Source of the DNA: Elmis aenea
Taxonomy: Eukaryota; Arthropoda; Insecta; Coleoptera; Elmidae
Direction of reading: 5' to 3'
Assembly (NCBI GenBank): GCA_947652605.1
Contig: OX393577.1
Coordinates: forward strand, 27,965,466-28,029,465
DNA: 64,000 bases
Numbering within the stretch: position 1 is the first letter of the stretch; each line of letters starts with the position of its first letter. Under the pieces are notes generated by a model. The model did no database searches, had not been told where the DNA came from, and was given only the letters and a program-made list of their open reading frames with translations. Below are positions 12,601-25,219 of the stretch, in pieces. Made by a program: the position numbers and the translations under genes.

Positions 12601-15600
12601 AGTAATATTTTTAATCATTTCCCACCTTCACAGGGGGCTGAAAAGTGCGACCCCTGTTGTTTTTTTAATCAGAACTTTTTAGTGCGTTAAAATTTAGCAA
12701 TTAATTTTTTTTTTTTAAGATTGATTAATTTAGAAACTTTTTTTATTCCTTAGTTTTTCTCGTAAAACCCACAGTTTTTAAGTAAAAAATAAAATAAGTA
12801 AACATGAACAATCAAATATTCCAATATAAAACGAATCATTTTAGTGGTTACCATGGTTTGTTTATGTTCATGTTGGGTAGAAGTGACGGGTGTAAATCAT
12901 TTCGACGTTTACGCGGCGACAACGCTAAGACGCCTGCCAATTCTACCCAACCTGAACATAAACAAACCATGGCAACCACCAAAATGATTCATTTAATATG
13001 GGAATGTTTGATGGTTCATGTTTATTTATTTTATTTTTTACTCAAAAATTGTAGTTTTACGAGAAAAACTAAAGAATAGAAAAAGTTTCTAAATAAAGCA
13101 AGCTTTCAAATAAAAAAATCTTAAAGGCAAAATTTAGACCCACTAAAAAGTTCTGATAAAAAAACCAACAGGGGTCGCACTTTTCAGCCCCCTGTGAAGG
13201 TGGAAGATAATTAAAAATATTAGTATGGGAAACCTTTTAATAAGTATAAAACATCTACCAAATATCATCCTCCTACATTGATCCCAATTTGAGAAATAAA
13301 ATAAAAACCTAATTTTACAGCTTCCATTTAGGGGGGTGTATCTCAAAAGGAGACGTCTAAGGAAAAAAATTTACATGAAAGCCGCTTCTTAATTTTCGAT
13401 AAGGAATCCCCTCCTGATTTTTTTTGCAATACTTAAGAAACACCCTGTATAATATAAACCTCTTAAGATGATCAAAAAGATTCTTTTAGTTAAAGAAATA
13501 GGCTGTTCATTAAATTTTTGTAAGAATTACGTTTTTTTTTGTTTATTTAATGTAGAGCAAAATGTTATTTAAAGATTTAATTTAGAATACCAGAAAATGT
13601 TTTTTTTAATTCAAAATATTATTTTTTGTTCCGACTGTCCGGTTTTTGACTTTTCAATTGTGGCTACCCCAACTACTAACCTTGACTAATTATAGTCAAG
13701 GCTACTATTAAACACCATACATACAAAATCAGTTTTTCTGAGAGCAATAAAAACATGCACCACATTACAGTTAACATATTTTTATTAAAACAGTGGTTTT
13801 TGAAGTTCTTTTCATCTCACATCTACCAAAATAGTTACCACCTGAGAATTTTAAAAAGTTCGAATATTTTTAATTAACTAATATTAACTAAAAACTAAGA
13901 GGCAGATCTCTATATTTTGAGAACAAAACCAACCCATATAAACTGAGTAATGCATAAGTAAACATTCATTATTGACAAAAATTCTAAACATTTCCATTTT
14001 TCCATTAAATGATACCAAAACTTATTTTTATAGTAATATCTAAAAACCTAAATTTTAAGTGATGCCAATTAATTGAGAGAAAAAACGAAATAACAGTTAT
14101 GTAAATCATTCTTTTAAGTTTATTTGAATCAAAACTAGCTTCGTTACAAAGCGAATAATACAATTACTTGTGTCTAATACACCATGAACGAAGTTTCTCT
14201 TTTAAATGGTTTATAGATCACTGGCTGCAACTGAAATTGAAATTAAAAAAAGATTACTTTGGAATTGCATAACTTCATCATAAAGTTCATGTGTTAATAA
14301 TGGTTCTTTGAGTTCTCTCAAGAACGTTTTTAGCAGGACTGCTGCTTCATGTGGATCACCAAATATTACTTGATTTCCTCTATTAGCAGTTTCTTTCAGT
14401 TCTTTAACTTTAAGCGTATTTGCAGATCTTCGGAATATTCCTTCAGTTTCTAAAGCTAAAAAGAAGCAACATTACTAAATCAAGACATGAAGCAATTTTT
14501 AAAGTTTATTTGAATACATTCAGTTCCTTGTTCAAAATATCATTATTAAAAAAGCACGAATGCTACGGCGTGCAAAACTAGCTTGTTTTTCGTGCATCCT
14601 TTATAAATTATATATATATATACATAAGTAAATGTATGAAATATAATTGTCTTATTATAAATTTGGTTTAAAATTATTACTTTGGTTAATAAACTTAAAT
14701 AATCAAAATTAAAACAAACAACTCTTATTTCCAGTAAATGTTTGAACCTAATTTGAAAAATGCAAACGAGAAGAAAAATATAACATTCTGTATTGCAAAA
14801 CAATTTGTAAATTTCATTTAAAAAATTCCTACGAGAAATTCTGTAAATATTACTTGTGCCGTGTCCCACAAATACTTATGTTGGCCCAGAATACATGTAC
14901 AGGACAGTACTCACCATCAGGTTTGTCTAAATATTCTACACACTGTCTAACTACCGGAGGGATTATGACATTATAGTGTTGTTTTATAAACTGCAGTGTT
15001 ACACCAAATTGTTGCGTAGGATAATCTGGTACTGAATCTGGCACCGTAACGGTGTTTATGCCTCCTAATTTTTTATCATACCTGAAATAAGCTAATTTGT
15101 AGAGCTGTTACATGTTCCATATCGTAAAACTTACTCTTTAACTTGTTCAGGTATAGATAGTTGTTCCAGTTGTATATGTGCACTAAGTTCTTTTAACGAA
15201 CTGATATAGTTAAGTTTACGGCCAAATTTCACACTAATAACCGGCCGAAATATCTGAGAAATTATTTTCAAAAAGTTTGTAGGGTGTACAAGATATAAAG
15301 CTTTAAGATTCTTTTTGTATTTTCTATCAAAAGCTTTATAGGCTTGCCACAGCCATGCTATCGATGGTTTATTCTTACTTGTCAATCCAAAATGAAAGTA
15401 CACTAAACTATAATCTTGTTCTACATACTTGTCTAATGTGTGTATTAAATACCTACAAATGTCAAAAATGTAGATAAGATATCATAATTTAAATATATGC
15501 TCATATTTAGGATTAAATATTACCTTAAAAACTTTGCATGATCTATTTCTTTAATAGGCGGCAATTTACAAGCGTATACAACTATAACTTTACGCCCTAA

Positions 15601-16092
15601 TGAATCATCTCCTTTGACATCCACTATTCCGAGCTTGGCAACATCTAAGAATTTATCATGCGAATCGTCTACTTCAGGATAAGAAGCACTATGAAAGTCT
15701 TCCTCACAGTGATCTGTTAACTCTTCTTCATAGTTTTCATCAGTAAAATCAGAAACAGGAGAACCCATTCCGTTTGAATCAATTTCTTGTATTAGATCAA
15801 CTATAATGGTATAAAAGCATAGGTTTGTTTGTTTACAGTTTATAGATAAGTAATTTTACCTGTGTGTGCTATTGCATCTGGTGACTGATGTAATTCTGTG
15901 TCATCAAATTCAAGATTGGGTTCATAATCGTGATAATCTGAGAGACTAGGGTAGGGCTCGTCACCCTCAGGTTCGTATACGCCTATTGCCAGAACAGTTT
16001 ATCATTAATTTAAAATAACAAAACAGATAAGATTAATTTGTATCTATCTCACCTTGAAAAGCTTTAACCGGACTCATTTTGTTAGTATCCAT
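9671..16092 (-). CDS. RhoGAP68F: RhoGAP68F / ARHGAP1-type Rho GTPase-activating protein with Sec14-like domain
   Basis: Stimulates GTP hydrolysis by Rho-family GTPases; the fly ortholog acts in endosomal recycling and morphogenesis. Eight exons: 16092-16053, 15982-15860, 15800-15524, 15452-15135, 15081-14915, 14455-14258, 11994-11888 and 9841-9671. All phases match, giving 466 residues (fly and human orthologs are similar in length). Residues 1-95 are acidic and Ser/Pro-rich. The Sec14/BCH (CRAL-TRIO) domain spans about 95-255, with [12 protein letters not shown] and [12 protein letters not shown] proline-containing linker follows, then the RhoGAP domain from about 270: FGVTLQFI, the arginine finger in GIFRRS (R317), and [14 protein letters not shown]. 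The arginine finger is intact, so the enzyme should be active. The roughly 2.1- and 2.3-kb introns between the last exons carry the 9953-10788 and 12385-13449 repeats. Confidence 0.95.
9953..10788. mobile_element. MITE family with GGCCCGATTGCACAAAG ends, composite copies
   Basis: The left end GGCCCGATTGCACAAAG at 9953 is matched in inverted orientation by GCAATCGGGCC ending at 10788. A further internal inverted end lies near 10212-10228 (TTTGTGCAATCG). The repeated interior word AAACTAGGCAATATCAGCGCCAA recurs in part here, near 51050 and near 52190, so this is a family. No protein is encoded; open frames crossing it are incidental. It sits in the last RhoGAP intron. Confidence 0.7.
10234..10536. 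mobile_element. Nested 303-bp MITE with TTA target duplication (Harbinger-like)
   Basis: Ends AGCTGCGTTCACATAG at 10234 and its inverse CTATGTGAACACAGCT ending at 10536 are flanked on both sides by TTA (10231-10233 and 10537-10539). A 3-bp TTA/TAA duplication is characteristic of PIF/Harbinger. The interior has a run of TATTG units. It is inserted in the older GGCCCGATTG repeat. Confidence 0.75.
12385..13449. mobile_element. Foldback element, 1065 bp, ends TACARGGTGTTTCTTAAG
   Basis: The whole segment is a palindrome: it opens TACAAGGTGTTTCTTAAG and closes with the inverse CTTAAGAAACACCCTGTA. The arms stay alignable through TTCCTTATC, GACGTCTCCTTT and CACAGGGGGCTGAAA to a centre near 12900. 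It encodes nothing convincing. The left arm is also found inside the hAT-type elements at 894-2073 and 33596-34795. It lies in the RhoGAP intron between 11995 and 14257. Confidence 0.8.
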
Positions 16093-16099
16093 GTTATAA

Positions 16100-18390
16100 A
16101 TTGTAATTAACACACTTCAACTCATTTCTAATGTTTGAAATATAAATTGTATTTAACTTTCACTTAAAAAAATGTGTTGTGCGATATTACATCTTAAAGC
16201 TATGCAAATTAATTTTTTTCTTGAATAAACAACATTTTCACAAAAAAAAACGTAGGTGTACACTTGTTTTTATATCCTGTTATTTAACCACCGTCACTGT
16301 GTACTATTTGCAAAAGACAGCTGAGTTTAGGGATTTTAATAGTTTTCCCAGCTGGTACTGCGCTACTATTTAGGTTAATAGACAGTGCCATACTGTTTGC
16401 TGCGTGGAAGTTAATAATTTAAAATATTTAAATTAAATTCACATTTAACTTTTAAGTTATCACACACTTAAATTCAGATATTATGCGCGACGTTTTGAAA
16501 TTATTTTTAAATCTGTCAGTCTTTCTGTACAAATATACTCTTGTCTGATAAGCAAACGCAAAAAGTAGGTCTATTAACTATTAGTTTTTGTAATCTAGCC
16601 TATGATTTTGGTTTAATCGTTGTATAAATGGATATTTTTGATCATTCAACGCAAATTTTCAAAGTTTTTGTTGAAATATGTTTCCTTCAAATTATTCAAA
16701 AAATTAATTATTAGAAAATTTGTCTCCCATAAAGCATTCATTATTTCAATAGATTTTATTTAACAAAAAACAAAACCAATTTGTTTTCTGCTTGCTGATA
16801 CTTCAAGTTCAAAATTTTAAACTAGTACCATTAGAAAAAAGAGCTAATACTTTTAATTCATTTAACTTCATATAAATGTTTATCTTAAAAAAAATAATTA
16901 ACTTTGGCTGTTTGCAAAAATTTACTATTATAATTTTCATGTTATGGCTTGAAGAAAAAATATTCTTATATTATGCTTTTATTTACAGTCAATACATTGA
17001 AGAATACACATACGCTTTTATATTTATAAATAAATAAGAACAAAGTCTACACTATTGTAAAAATTAAAAAAAGGGAACTTTTTGAAAGTACTTTTAAAAT
17101 AAATGTGCATACACACCATGACCAAACCATTAATGGGATTGTTCATATAAAATACACATTTCTGGAGGCTTAACTTTTCAATATACATTTTTCAAAATGA
17201 CATCCTCACTATAAACAAACCCATTATTTTTTTACGTCACTAAATCAAATGTAACCTTAAAAAAATAAATAATAAATACTATGGAATGTTGTACATAAAT
17301 ATTTTGTCTAACTTAAATAGTAAATAAAATTATTAACTTTTTAAAAGTTACAATCTAAATTGCGAAAAGTGTGTTGGTGTCAATTTATTAACATTAATGA
17401 AATTGCGACATACAAATTCATAAAAGGTAACAACTAAGCTGGCTTTAATTTTTTTAATGTTAAAGCGTTTAACAAACTGGACTAATCTTGCAAGAAAAAT
17501 TTAGAATATGCAATAATATAATAACATCAAAATGTTTCTCTGGAAGCCAGAATTTAAAAAAATATATGATATTAGTAATCTCAGAAATAACTTATTTTAA
17601 AAAACATTTGAAGAGATCTTACCTATCACGGAATGAATGTCAAAATATATCACAAAAACAGATAACATTTTTAAATACAAAATATATACAAAACTTCTTA
17701 CATAACATTTACAAAGCATAAGTCGCAATAAAGTTTAAAATAACTTATGCAAATGCATAATAATTAATAGCGAGGTGACTTTTGGGTTGCATCGTTGTTT
17801 TTAATTTACAGGTGACTAGTTCAATATTCTTGTGTACGGCAATAGGTGAGCAATAATATATGAATTATATTAACTTTATACATTTTTATAAGCAAAAGCT
17901 TGTAATACAACACAAGTTTTAAGTACAATTCTTTTGCAAATACACTTTAAAACACATACAGGTATTCATTCAATTTGTAAAAATCGTGACTGTTTTTATA
18001 CAATTATAACTTGCACAAGGATAAATTTATTTAATACAGGATATTTGTGAATCACGATAAAGAATGTAAAACATTCTTTTCAATTATTTTTTTGCACTGA
18101 CTATTGCATTAATACTCCTACAAAAACACAAGAACTTCTGTACCTTTTTTTCTTTCGAAGAATCAGTTTTGATCTACTGCCTGAATCATAATGTACTATT
18201 TTCATAGAACAATATAAGTTGTCACCGATATAGTTATTTATTTTACTTAAAATGGTGCATCAAATTTTTTATTGGGAGGCATTTTCCTGCAGTTTATTTA
18301 AACCATTGGTATGGTATGAAAAATTACAACATCTTGAATATCCTGTATTAAAAATGTCAGTAAATGCTTTACACCACATACTCATGTTAT
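16100..18390. other. Gene-free AT-rich intergenic region
   Basis: Upstream of the RhoGAP gene. I see only AT-rich, low-complexity DNA with short fortuitous frames and no repeat ends that pair. The RhoGAP promoter should be in its first few hundred bases. Confidence 0.55.
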
Positions 18391-18400
18391 CCCAGTTATA

Positions 18401-19288
18401 CAGTACCTGACCATATTATTAGGCCCATCGTCGGAATTAACATATTTTGAATAGCTTCCATTCACGTTAGTAGTAATATTGGTTTGGTGAATAAAATGCC
18501 AATTGTTTTTTATTATCTATTATATTTAAAGTAAGAAAGTGTCGCAATACTTGAATGACCAGGGAATTCGCAAGATATTAATAAGTTTGTTCCAACAAGC
18601 GATATAAAACCAATCCATGTATGAATACACGAACTGGTTTATTCGCATGCGTGAACTATGAATTAATAAATGTATTGTACAGTATTAGTCGTTGGAACGC
18701 TTTTACAACTGGCCTAACTGTAAATAACATTGGTGTCTATTGGGTTCATAGAAATAAGCGCATCGTAAAGGTAAACACCTTAGTTGTTGGAACGAATGAC
18801 TGACCGTCCGGTGAACTGTCAGAGACTGTGATGGAATGCGATATTGATACTGCACAGAATCCTGACAGTACGTCGCATGGTTCGTGGACTTGTTGGAACA
18901 AACCTAATGCGATTGAAAACAACTGGGAATTCGTAAAATGAAAAATTTTCAAAAACGGTCTTTTGACCAAGCGAGCACTTAATGGAGGCTGTTATAAATG
19001 GGACAATAATTCGGAAATAAAACAAAAAATAAAAAATAACATTGAAATTATGCCTCGCAAAATTCAAGCACTACTGTATGCTAAGGGGGGCATACTAAAT
19101 ACTTATTTTAATTATTTCTAAATTTTTAAATAAATATTGTGTAGGAAAAAACTTCATTTTTACTTCTTAAGACATCAATGCGTCTAAATATTACAAATTC
19201 ATATCAATAGTTAAGCAGATTTTGAACAATCAAGCTTAAAAACAAACCGTTGTATTTTCTAAATGGGTCAATATTTGGCCAGGTACTG
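18401..19288 (+). mobile_element. Degenerate Tc1/mariner element with transposase C-terminal remnant
   Basis: Ends CAGTACCTGACCATATT (18401) and, inverted, AATATTTGGCCAGGTACTG (to 19288) are flanked by TA on both sides (18399-18400, 19289-19290), the mariner signature. On the plus strand, bases 19050-19088 read MPRKIQALLYAKGG, matching the last residues of Tc1-type transposases (MPRR.QAVI.AKGG). The rest of the frame is broken, with a run of G disrupting the tail. The element is dead. Confidence 0.65.
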
Positions 19289-19612
19289 TAAATACAATAG
19301 AAAAACAAACATAAATTTCATATTTAACAACTATGTATTCTTTATTTAAAATTATATTGAATTCTTACCTTTATTCTGCTAAATTACATGAGATTAAGTG
19401 CGCTTAAAAAAAATTCATTATTTTATAAAATCGTGCACTACACTCACACTATAATAAATAATATACAGACAAAACTTTCCTGTATGTGTTGGCTCATCCG
19501 AAATCCAAACCCTTACAGAAACTATACTGGACATTATTTCTTAATATGAAGCTGTATATAAAGAGTCAACAAATCAACAATGAAAATGGAATTAACAATA
19601 CTGGAGCGTTTC

Positions 19613-22600
19613 TTAGCAAAGTCCGCTGTCATACTCATCATCACTTGCTTCTTTAACATCTGATGTTTTTTCGTCTCCTTTATCTGACGGCTGATCCTAA
19701 TAAATAAATGAATAATATGATAGTACATACATCCTCAATCCAAATAATAACAGAACATTTTTTTTTACAGCAAGCAATCATTTGTTAAAATATACTTTAA
19801 TAAATTAAAGAACTTTATAGTTATTCCACATCATATTGAGATTTAAAATGGTAAACTTCAAAAAAATCAATAAATAAATTTGACCATTTACATATGACAC
19901 AAACTTAAACACCTAGCTGCTGTATTTCGTGATTCACAAAACAAGTTGAAACAAAACATTTTTATTTATTATCAGTAGTAATATAACAAGTGCATTGAAA
20001 ATTATCGATAATTTTTGGTAAATATGCCCGAATGCAAGTTGAGCTGAAAAAATCACGAGAGCACGAAGTGCACGAGCGTTTTTTTTTGCTTTAACTTGCA
20101 TGAGTGAAGATTTGTCAAAAATTATAGATTATTTGCAATGCAGGAGTTATATTTTGTCAGAAAATTTCCTTCACCTAACCTATTTGTCAAATTAAAATGT
20201 TGTTTAATTTAGATAAATTAAAGTATACCTACTACTTACTGCGATTGTTATTATTAATAGATCATTTATAACTAATTTTTAATTCAAGAATTATAGTTTA
20301 ATAAAAATTAATGAACCAAATAGTGTTTAGGTACATACTAGCTATGTTCTGTGGTACATACATAATCTGTTATGTCAAATTTTACAAGTACTGTCAGAGT
20401 GGTGTCTCAGGGGTGAGGTTTAATCTATATTAAAGTAACGTTATTGGTCGCCGACATCTGTCAAAAAATTATCAAGACCAAAATACCTTATTCCCTCTCC
20501 AAATTTATATTTTCCACCAATCAAAAACTCAGATTTCTTAGAAACGACCAATAAACGCATGAAAATCTGTTAATTGCGAAAAGTAAATTATCAGTGTACA
20601 AGATGGTTTACCCGGCGTTGCACGGGCGATTACAATTTTAATTACTGTTTAAACTTGAATAAGCCCAATAATTCCAAATCATACACAAATGACATACTCT
20701 GATCAATCATCTTTTCATTTTCTTATAATTCCTTAAAAAATAACTATTTATTGCTTAAAAATTGAATAATAACTCAAATTTATTTTCTTTCGTCTTGTTT
20801 CAATTAAAAATGTACTAATAAAAATAATACTTCATCTACATTTATTACTAATTGTATACAAAACAATCTTTACTTGTGAAATACACCGCGCCGTATCGTG
20901 TTATGACCAGGTATTTGCCGACGTAAGATCGAATCCCGTCCAAGTAATTTTTTTTTTTTAAAATTGGTAATATGTGCTTGTACTTAAAGTTTGGCGTTAG
21001 ATCTGCAAGGTCCTAAATAGTAACTGTGCAAAATTTGGTCCCGATCGGTCAACGGACCTAGGATTCTATAGCGAACAAACAAGCTCTTTTATATATATAG
21101 ATGAATATGTTTATTGGCCGTTTAAAGGAAATCTGAGTTTGTTATTGGTCGAAAACGCAAATTTGACAGGAGGATCAACTCCTGGCAGAGGAATGTAAAA
21201 TTATTACCGTGTAATATTGCTCCTATTGGTAGTCTCTAAAAGATTTAAGATTAGTGATTGGTTGAAAACGCAAATTTGACAGGTGGAGGGAATTTTCTGT
21301 GAAACCAAACTTAAAATATTTTTAAAAGTGGTTAAATTTTTTGTTTTAAACATCTTGTTAACATTTCTTTACTAAATTGTTTTTTTTTAATGTGTTCCTT
21401 TTTATCAAACTGCATATTTCTGTAAGAAAATGGATGCAATTTCAAATACATTTATAAATATTGAAATTCATGGACCTAACGTGTCTTATAATAGAACCAT
21501 TAAGGCCCAGTTTTAGAATTGGGTTTTTGATGCTAACCTCAAGGTTAACTATACAGTGTTATGTGAAAAGCTTTATAAAACTGAGGATATTTATTAAAAC
21601 CAATAAGAGACTTAAAATTCAATTAATAAAAAGTTTTGGTGTGAGCTCTACATAATAAACTAGTAAAATAAGCAGCACACATAGGCTTTCTAGAGATCAA
21701 CCCTACTATATTCGGTCTTACATATTAGTCTTAGTCATAAAATAATAATAGGTTTTTATAATTATTTTTTTTAATACTATTTAACTATGTACTTTGAAAA
21801 ATCGCATATATTTGTTTTTTGTTTTTGAGATGTTTTATAACTTCATCATATTTATAATTTCAAGTCATGCAACTTTAAAGTCTGGAGTTCTTCTACTTTA
21901 CAGCTTATTCCTTATTGTAACTTTGAGAACGAAAGTCAATGTAAAATTAATTGGTAATCTATGCTTGTCAGGGACCAGCGTGGCTGTCACATATGAACTT
22001 TGTGTTCACTTGTAAGCGTTTGTGTGTTAATTATTTATTAAATATTGTAACACATTATTCATTTGTAGCCAACATGTATTTAATTCTAGGTATTAAAAAA
22101 ATAATTCCAACCCTTAATCTGACCCTTTATTGTTGACCAAGTGAATGAGGGTGAGGTTAAAGATCGGTTAAAGCTTTTTTCAAATTGTAATGTTTAATAG
22201 TTGATTAAAAACCTTTATGAATAGTTTTACACGCAAACACTTACATGTGCATACAGCGTTTATATATGACAGCCACGCTGGTCCGTGACAAGCATAGGTT
22301 GCCTGCTAAATTTAATTTTTAATTTTTCATTAGTAAAAATAATTTGACAGTAACTACAAACATTTTACCTCCACAGTTGCCGTAGTTTGCATATTCGGAG
22401 AAACATAAGAGGGAGCAGCATTTTCCCTCACACTTGCTTTAGGCGGCATATTAATTCCTTCTGGCAAAGGTAAGTCTCGAGCTAATATTGCATATTCAAC
22501 ATCCATATGCTTAATGAAAGGACTATTTAAAGCTCTTTTAGCTGCATCTGCATCCTCATCATCGTAAGCTTGCAGCAGCATTTCTAGTGTCTGGACTTCA

Positions 22601-24419
22601 GCACCTTCACAATAATTTCCTACAACAACCAAATAAGGTAATTTTACAATGAAATTAACAATTGATCCTTGAACTATTAAGACTTTCTGGGTCACATTTG
22701 ATTAATGCCACAATTTTATCATCATTAATTTTATAAGACCTTCCAGATCTTAACAAATCTACCAACAAAAAATCTTTTTTATGAACCTTTGAAAACTACT
22801 TTTAAATTGTCCTTATAAGAATAGCATAATCTCCTTAAGCATCACTTTTTTTTATATATAGCAACATTTCAAAAATTAATGTTTTAAATAAAAACTCCAA
22901 AACGACTGTAATTGCTCAATTAACACATTGACTGTCAAAGTAGTACAAGCTATATCAGTTTAGAATAGAGATTGTGCGACCAGATTATTTTAAAGGTCAT
23001 AATAAAACGAATTAACTTTTTAATCAATACCCAAATTAGTAGATGTAATACCTACTGCATTATCATGATCATTGGCTAAGTTGATGTTAAAAATATATCA
23101 ATTTAAAACATACCCCACTCCTTAAATGCTTTTTCTGCTGCAACAACATCTCCTCGTGCAAGTTGAACTAACACCAACGCTACTGCTAATCGACCTGTTG
23201 ATTGATAAGATTCATTTTGTTGATGTAAACCAATTTCACGCCTTATTGCATCAGCTGCCAAATCAAATCTAGAAATAAAATAATACAGAATTATACTTAA
23301 TTTTGATGTGAATAATATTTAACTTTTGATAGTGTATACTAATCAAAATATTAGGTTGATGCGAAAGTAACTCCTGTTACAGCAGACAAGAAAAAAATGT
23401 AAATAAATTAGTCATCCACCTTTATAAACACAAATTGTTAAAGGAGATTCTAATTTTTTACCAAAAGGTTTAATAATCCAATAATTTAAGAACTTAATCA
23501 AGCAGATAATTTTGATATCTTAAATTTAAAGGCACATTAATTTTGTTTTAAACCACATAATTACATTGAACAAAAGCTATCAACTAAACAAGAAGTACAC
23601 TTACTGTTTTAGCTTGACATGAATCCTGGCAACTTTATTCATGTACTCTGCAGCTTGCCTGGAACTATCTTGAACCTGTAAAATAATAACAGTCATATTA
23701 AACAGAATTGCACATACTTTCACAACGCAATTAATATGTAAATAGGCGATTTCATCAATAGTGATAAACATTGTACATCTTACAAGGGCAATATCAGCAG
23801 CTCGTTGAAACAATTGTAGAGCCTGTTCGGGATGTTGCTGTTCTAAGATTTTGGCAGCTTTATCAAGTGATGAGGCTGCAGTATCAGCACTGCCATGACT
23901 TTGATACATATTGGCTGCTCTTTCTGCCAATCCACGAACATCACGAAGATCTCCAAGTTCTTTGCACACTAGAATTGTCTGGTCTATTGCCTTTGCAGCA
24001 TAAAATAATCTATAGATTGTTAAGTAAATACTGAAAAAACTACATTGACAAGTATGACTAATAGTAGCTAAAAGGATACGATCTGTTTTGCTTATGACAT
24101 TCTGATGCCTTCATCAAACAATCTTTACATTGTTCAAATGATTTAGCATTGCGAAAACAGGTAGCTGTAACAATAAAAAAATTAAATTAGTTGTTACTAG
24201 TACTTGGGTCAGTGTAATACAAACCAGCTTTGTTGTATTCTTCTGCTGCAACATCATAGTCAGGGCGCCATTTAAGAAGTGAAGTTTTTAAACTACAAAA
24301 GATATTTTCATAAACCATAATCAAATTTTACAGAAGCGTATATAAATCAGAACTACCTACCTTTTCTCAGCAACCCGTATATGCTCTAGCCCTTCTTCTA
24401 TCTTTTTGTTAGCGTTCAT
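19613..24419 (-). CDS. NAPG: Gamma-SNAP (NAPG), soluble NSF attachment protein
   Basis: Adaptor that brings the ATPase NSF to SNARE complexes for disassembly after membrane fusion; cytosolic and membrane-associated. Eight exons: 24419-24361, 24292-24225, 24164-24080, 24009-23784, 23675-23605, 23268-23114, 22619-22369 and 19696-19613. All phases agree, giving 332 residues (vertebrate protein 312). TPR-like helical repeats are evident: LLKWRPDYDVAAEEYNKA, FEQCKDCLMKASECH, LAERAANMYQSHGSADTA, EQALQLFQRAADIAL, and YMNKVARIHVKLKQFDLA. The last exon gives an acidic tail ending DDEYDSGLC, close to the gamma-SNAP-specific ending, which argues against alpha-SNAP. The 2.7-kb last intron carries repeats at 20605-21103 and 21956-22300. 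Exon 3 uses a plain GTATCC donor, chosen because it restores NRSLFYAAKA. Confidence 0.95.
20605..21103. mobile_element. Retroelement-like insertion (SINE / RTE-tail type) in NAPG last intron
   Basis: It begins near GTTTACCCGGCGTTGCACGG. It contains a Pol III B-box-like GATCGAATCCC at about 20928 followed by a T run, and ends with a conserved-looking GCGAACAAACAAGCTC segment and a TATATATATAG tail. It interrupts an older repeat that contains ATTGGTCG-type words on both sides (20445-20600 and 21105-21290). The class assignment is inferred from general layout only. Confidence 0.45.
21956..22300. mobile_element. MITE with CTATGCTTGTC...GACAAGCATAG ends
   Basis: The left end AATCTATGCTTGTCAGGGAC and right end GACAAGCATAGGTT are inverted copies, with subterminal CCAGCGTGGCTGTCA matched by TGACAGCCACGCTGG. 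The interior contains TTGTTGACCAAGTGAATGAG. A diverged second copy is at 42142-42514. Non-coding; located in the last NAPG intron. Confidence 0.7.
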
Positions 24420-25219
24420 TACTTAGCACTTATACAGGTGATTTTGACAGCACCTGCAATTGTGGGCGGGACATCACCCAAATCAGGGTCAAGTAATATA
24501 TCTAAAACCATTTTACACCAGTTTCCATAATTCCTATAGCTTACAACTTGAATTTCTTAGTTCTTAGTTGAATGAGCAATTATACAAGGCGTTTCATAAA
24601 TTTTACCTACAAACTTTGAGTTTGTTTTTGTAAGAAATGTTAAAAATTTTCGAAGTAATCTATAATAGCGAGTGCTACCATAAAAAAAAATTAAAGCCAA
24701 GTCTGTATGTATTTTAACACAAAAATAATTGAAGACAAAAAACTAACTATAGTTACACGTAAGGACAATTGTTGAGTTCCGCCCCTAAATAAGGGTTTCG
24801 CATAATTAAATCCAGTATTACAATTTTGTCAATAAAGCAAAATATGTAATCTAAATACAAACTAATAACTGAACTTGAGAAAAGTTTAAATAAAGCACAT
24901 AATGTACATTTGTTGCTTTAATATAATAAAATTAGCGTAATTAATTTTTCCAACCACTGTTACATTGAGGTATTATTATAAAAAAAAATTCGTTTGCAAA
25001 TTAAATTACGAAATATTGCCTTACTAGCTTAAGAAATTATTGCCAGAACTTTAATGATAAATAAAACTATTTTTATGGACAATGAACATTATTTAAATTT
25101 AATAAAGTAAGGTTAAGTTGATTGTCAAATGTTTGCCGACAGTTTTTGTACTTGATTTGGTGGGAAAGCACGCGCATTACTTTAAAATAAAATATTGTTA
25201 TTAACTGTAGATTAAAATA
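24420..25219. promoter_or_regulatory. Divergent 800-bp region between NAPG and POLE3
   Basis: It contains both 5' UTRs and promoters, but no clear core promoter motif. A short fragment near 24582-24620 (TATACAAGGCGTTTCATAAA) resembles the end of the TACAGGGTGTTTC foldback family, so part of the spacer is repeat-derived. Confidence 0.45.

Noticed and set aside
12804..13079. 91-codon open frame on the plus strand
   Set aside because: Lies across the centre of the 12385-13449 palindrome.
18621..19067. Short frames on both strands
   Set aside because: Inside the dead Tc1/mariner element; only the C-terminal remnant on the plus strand is meaningful.
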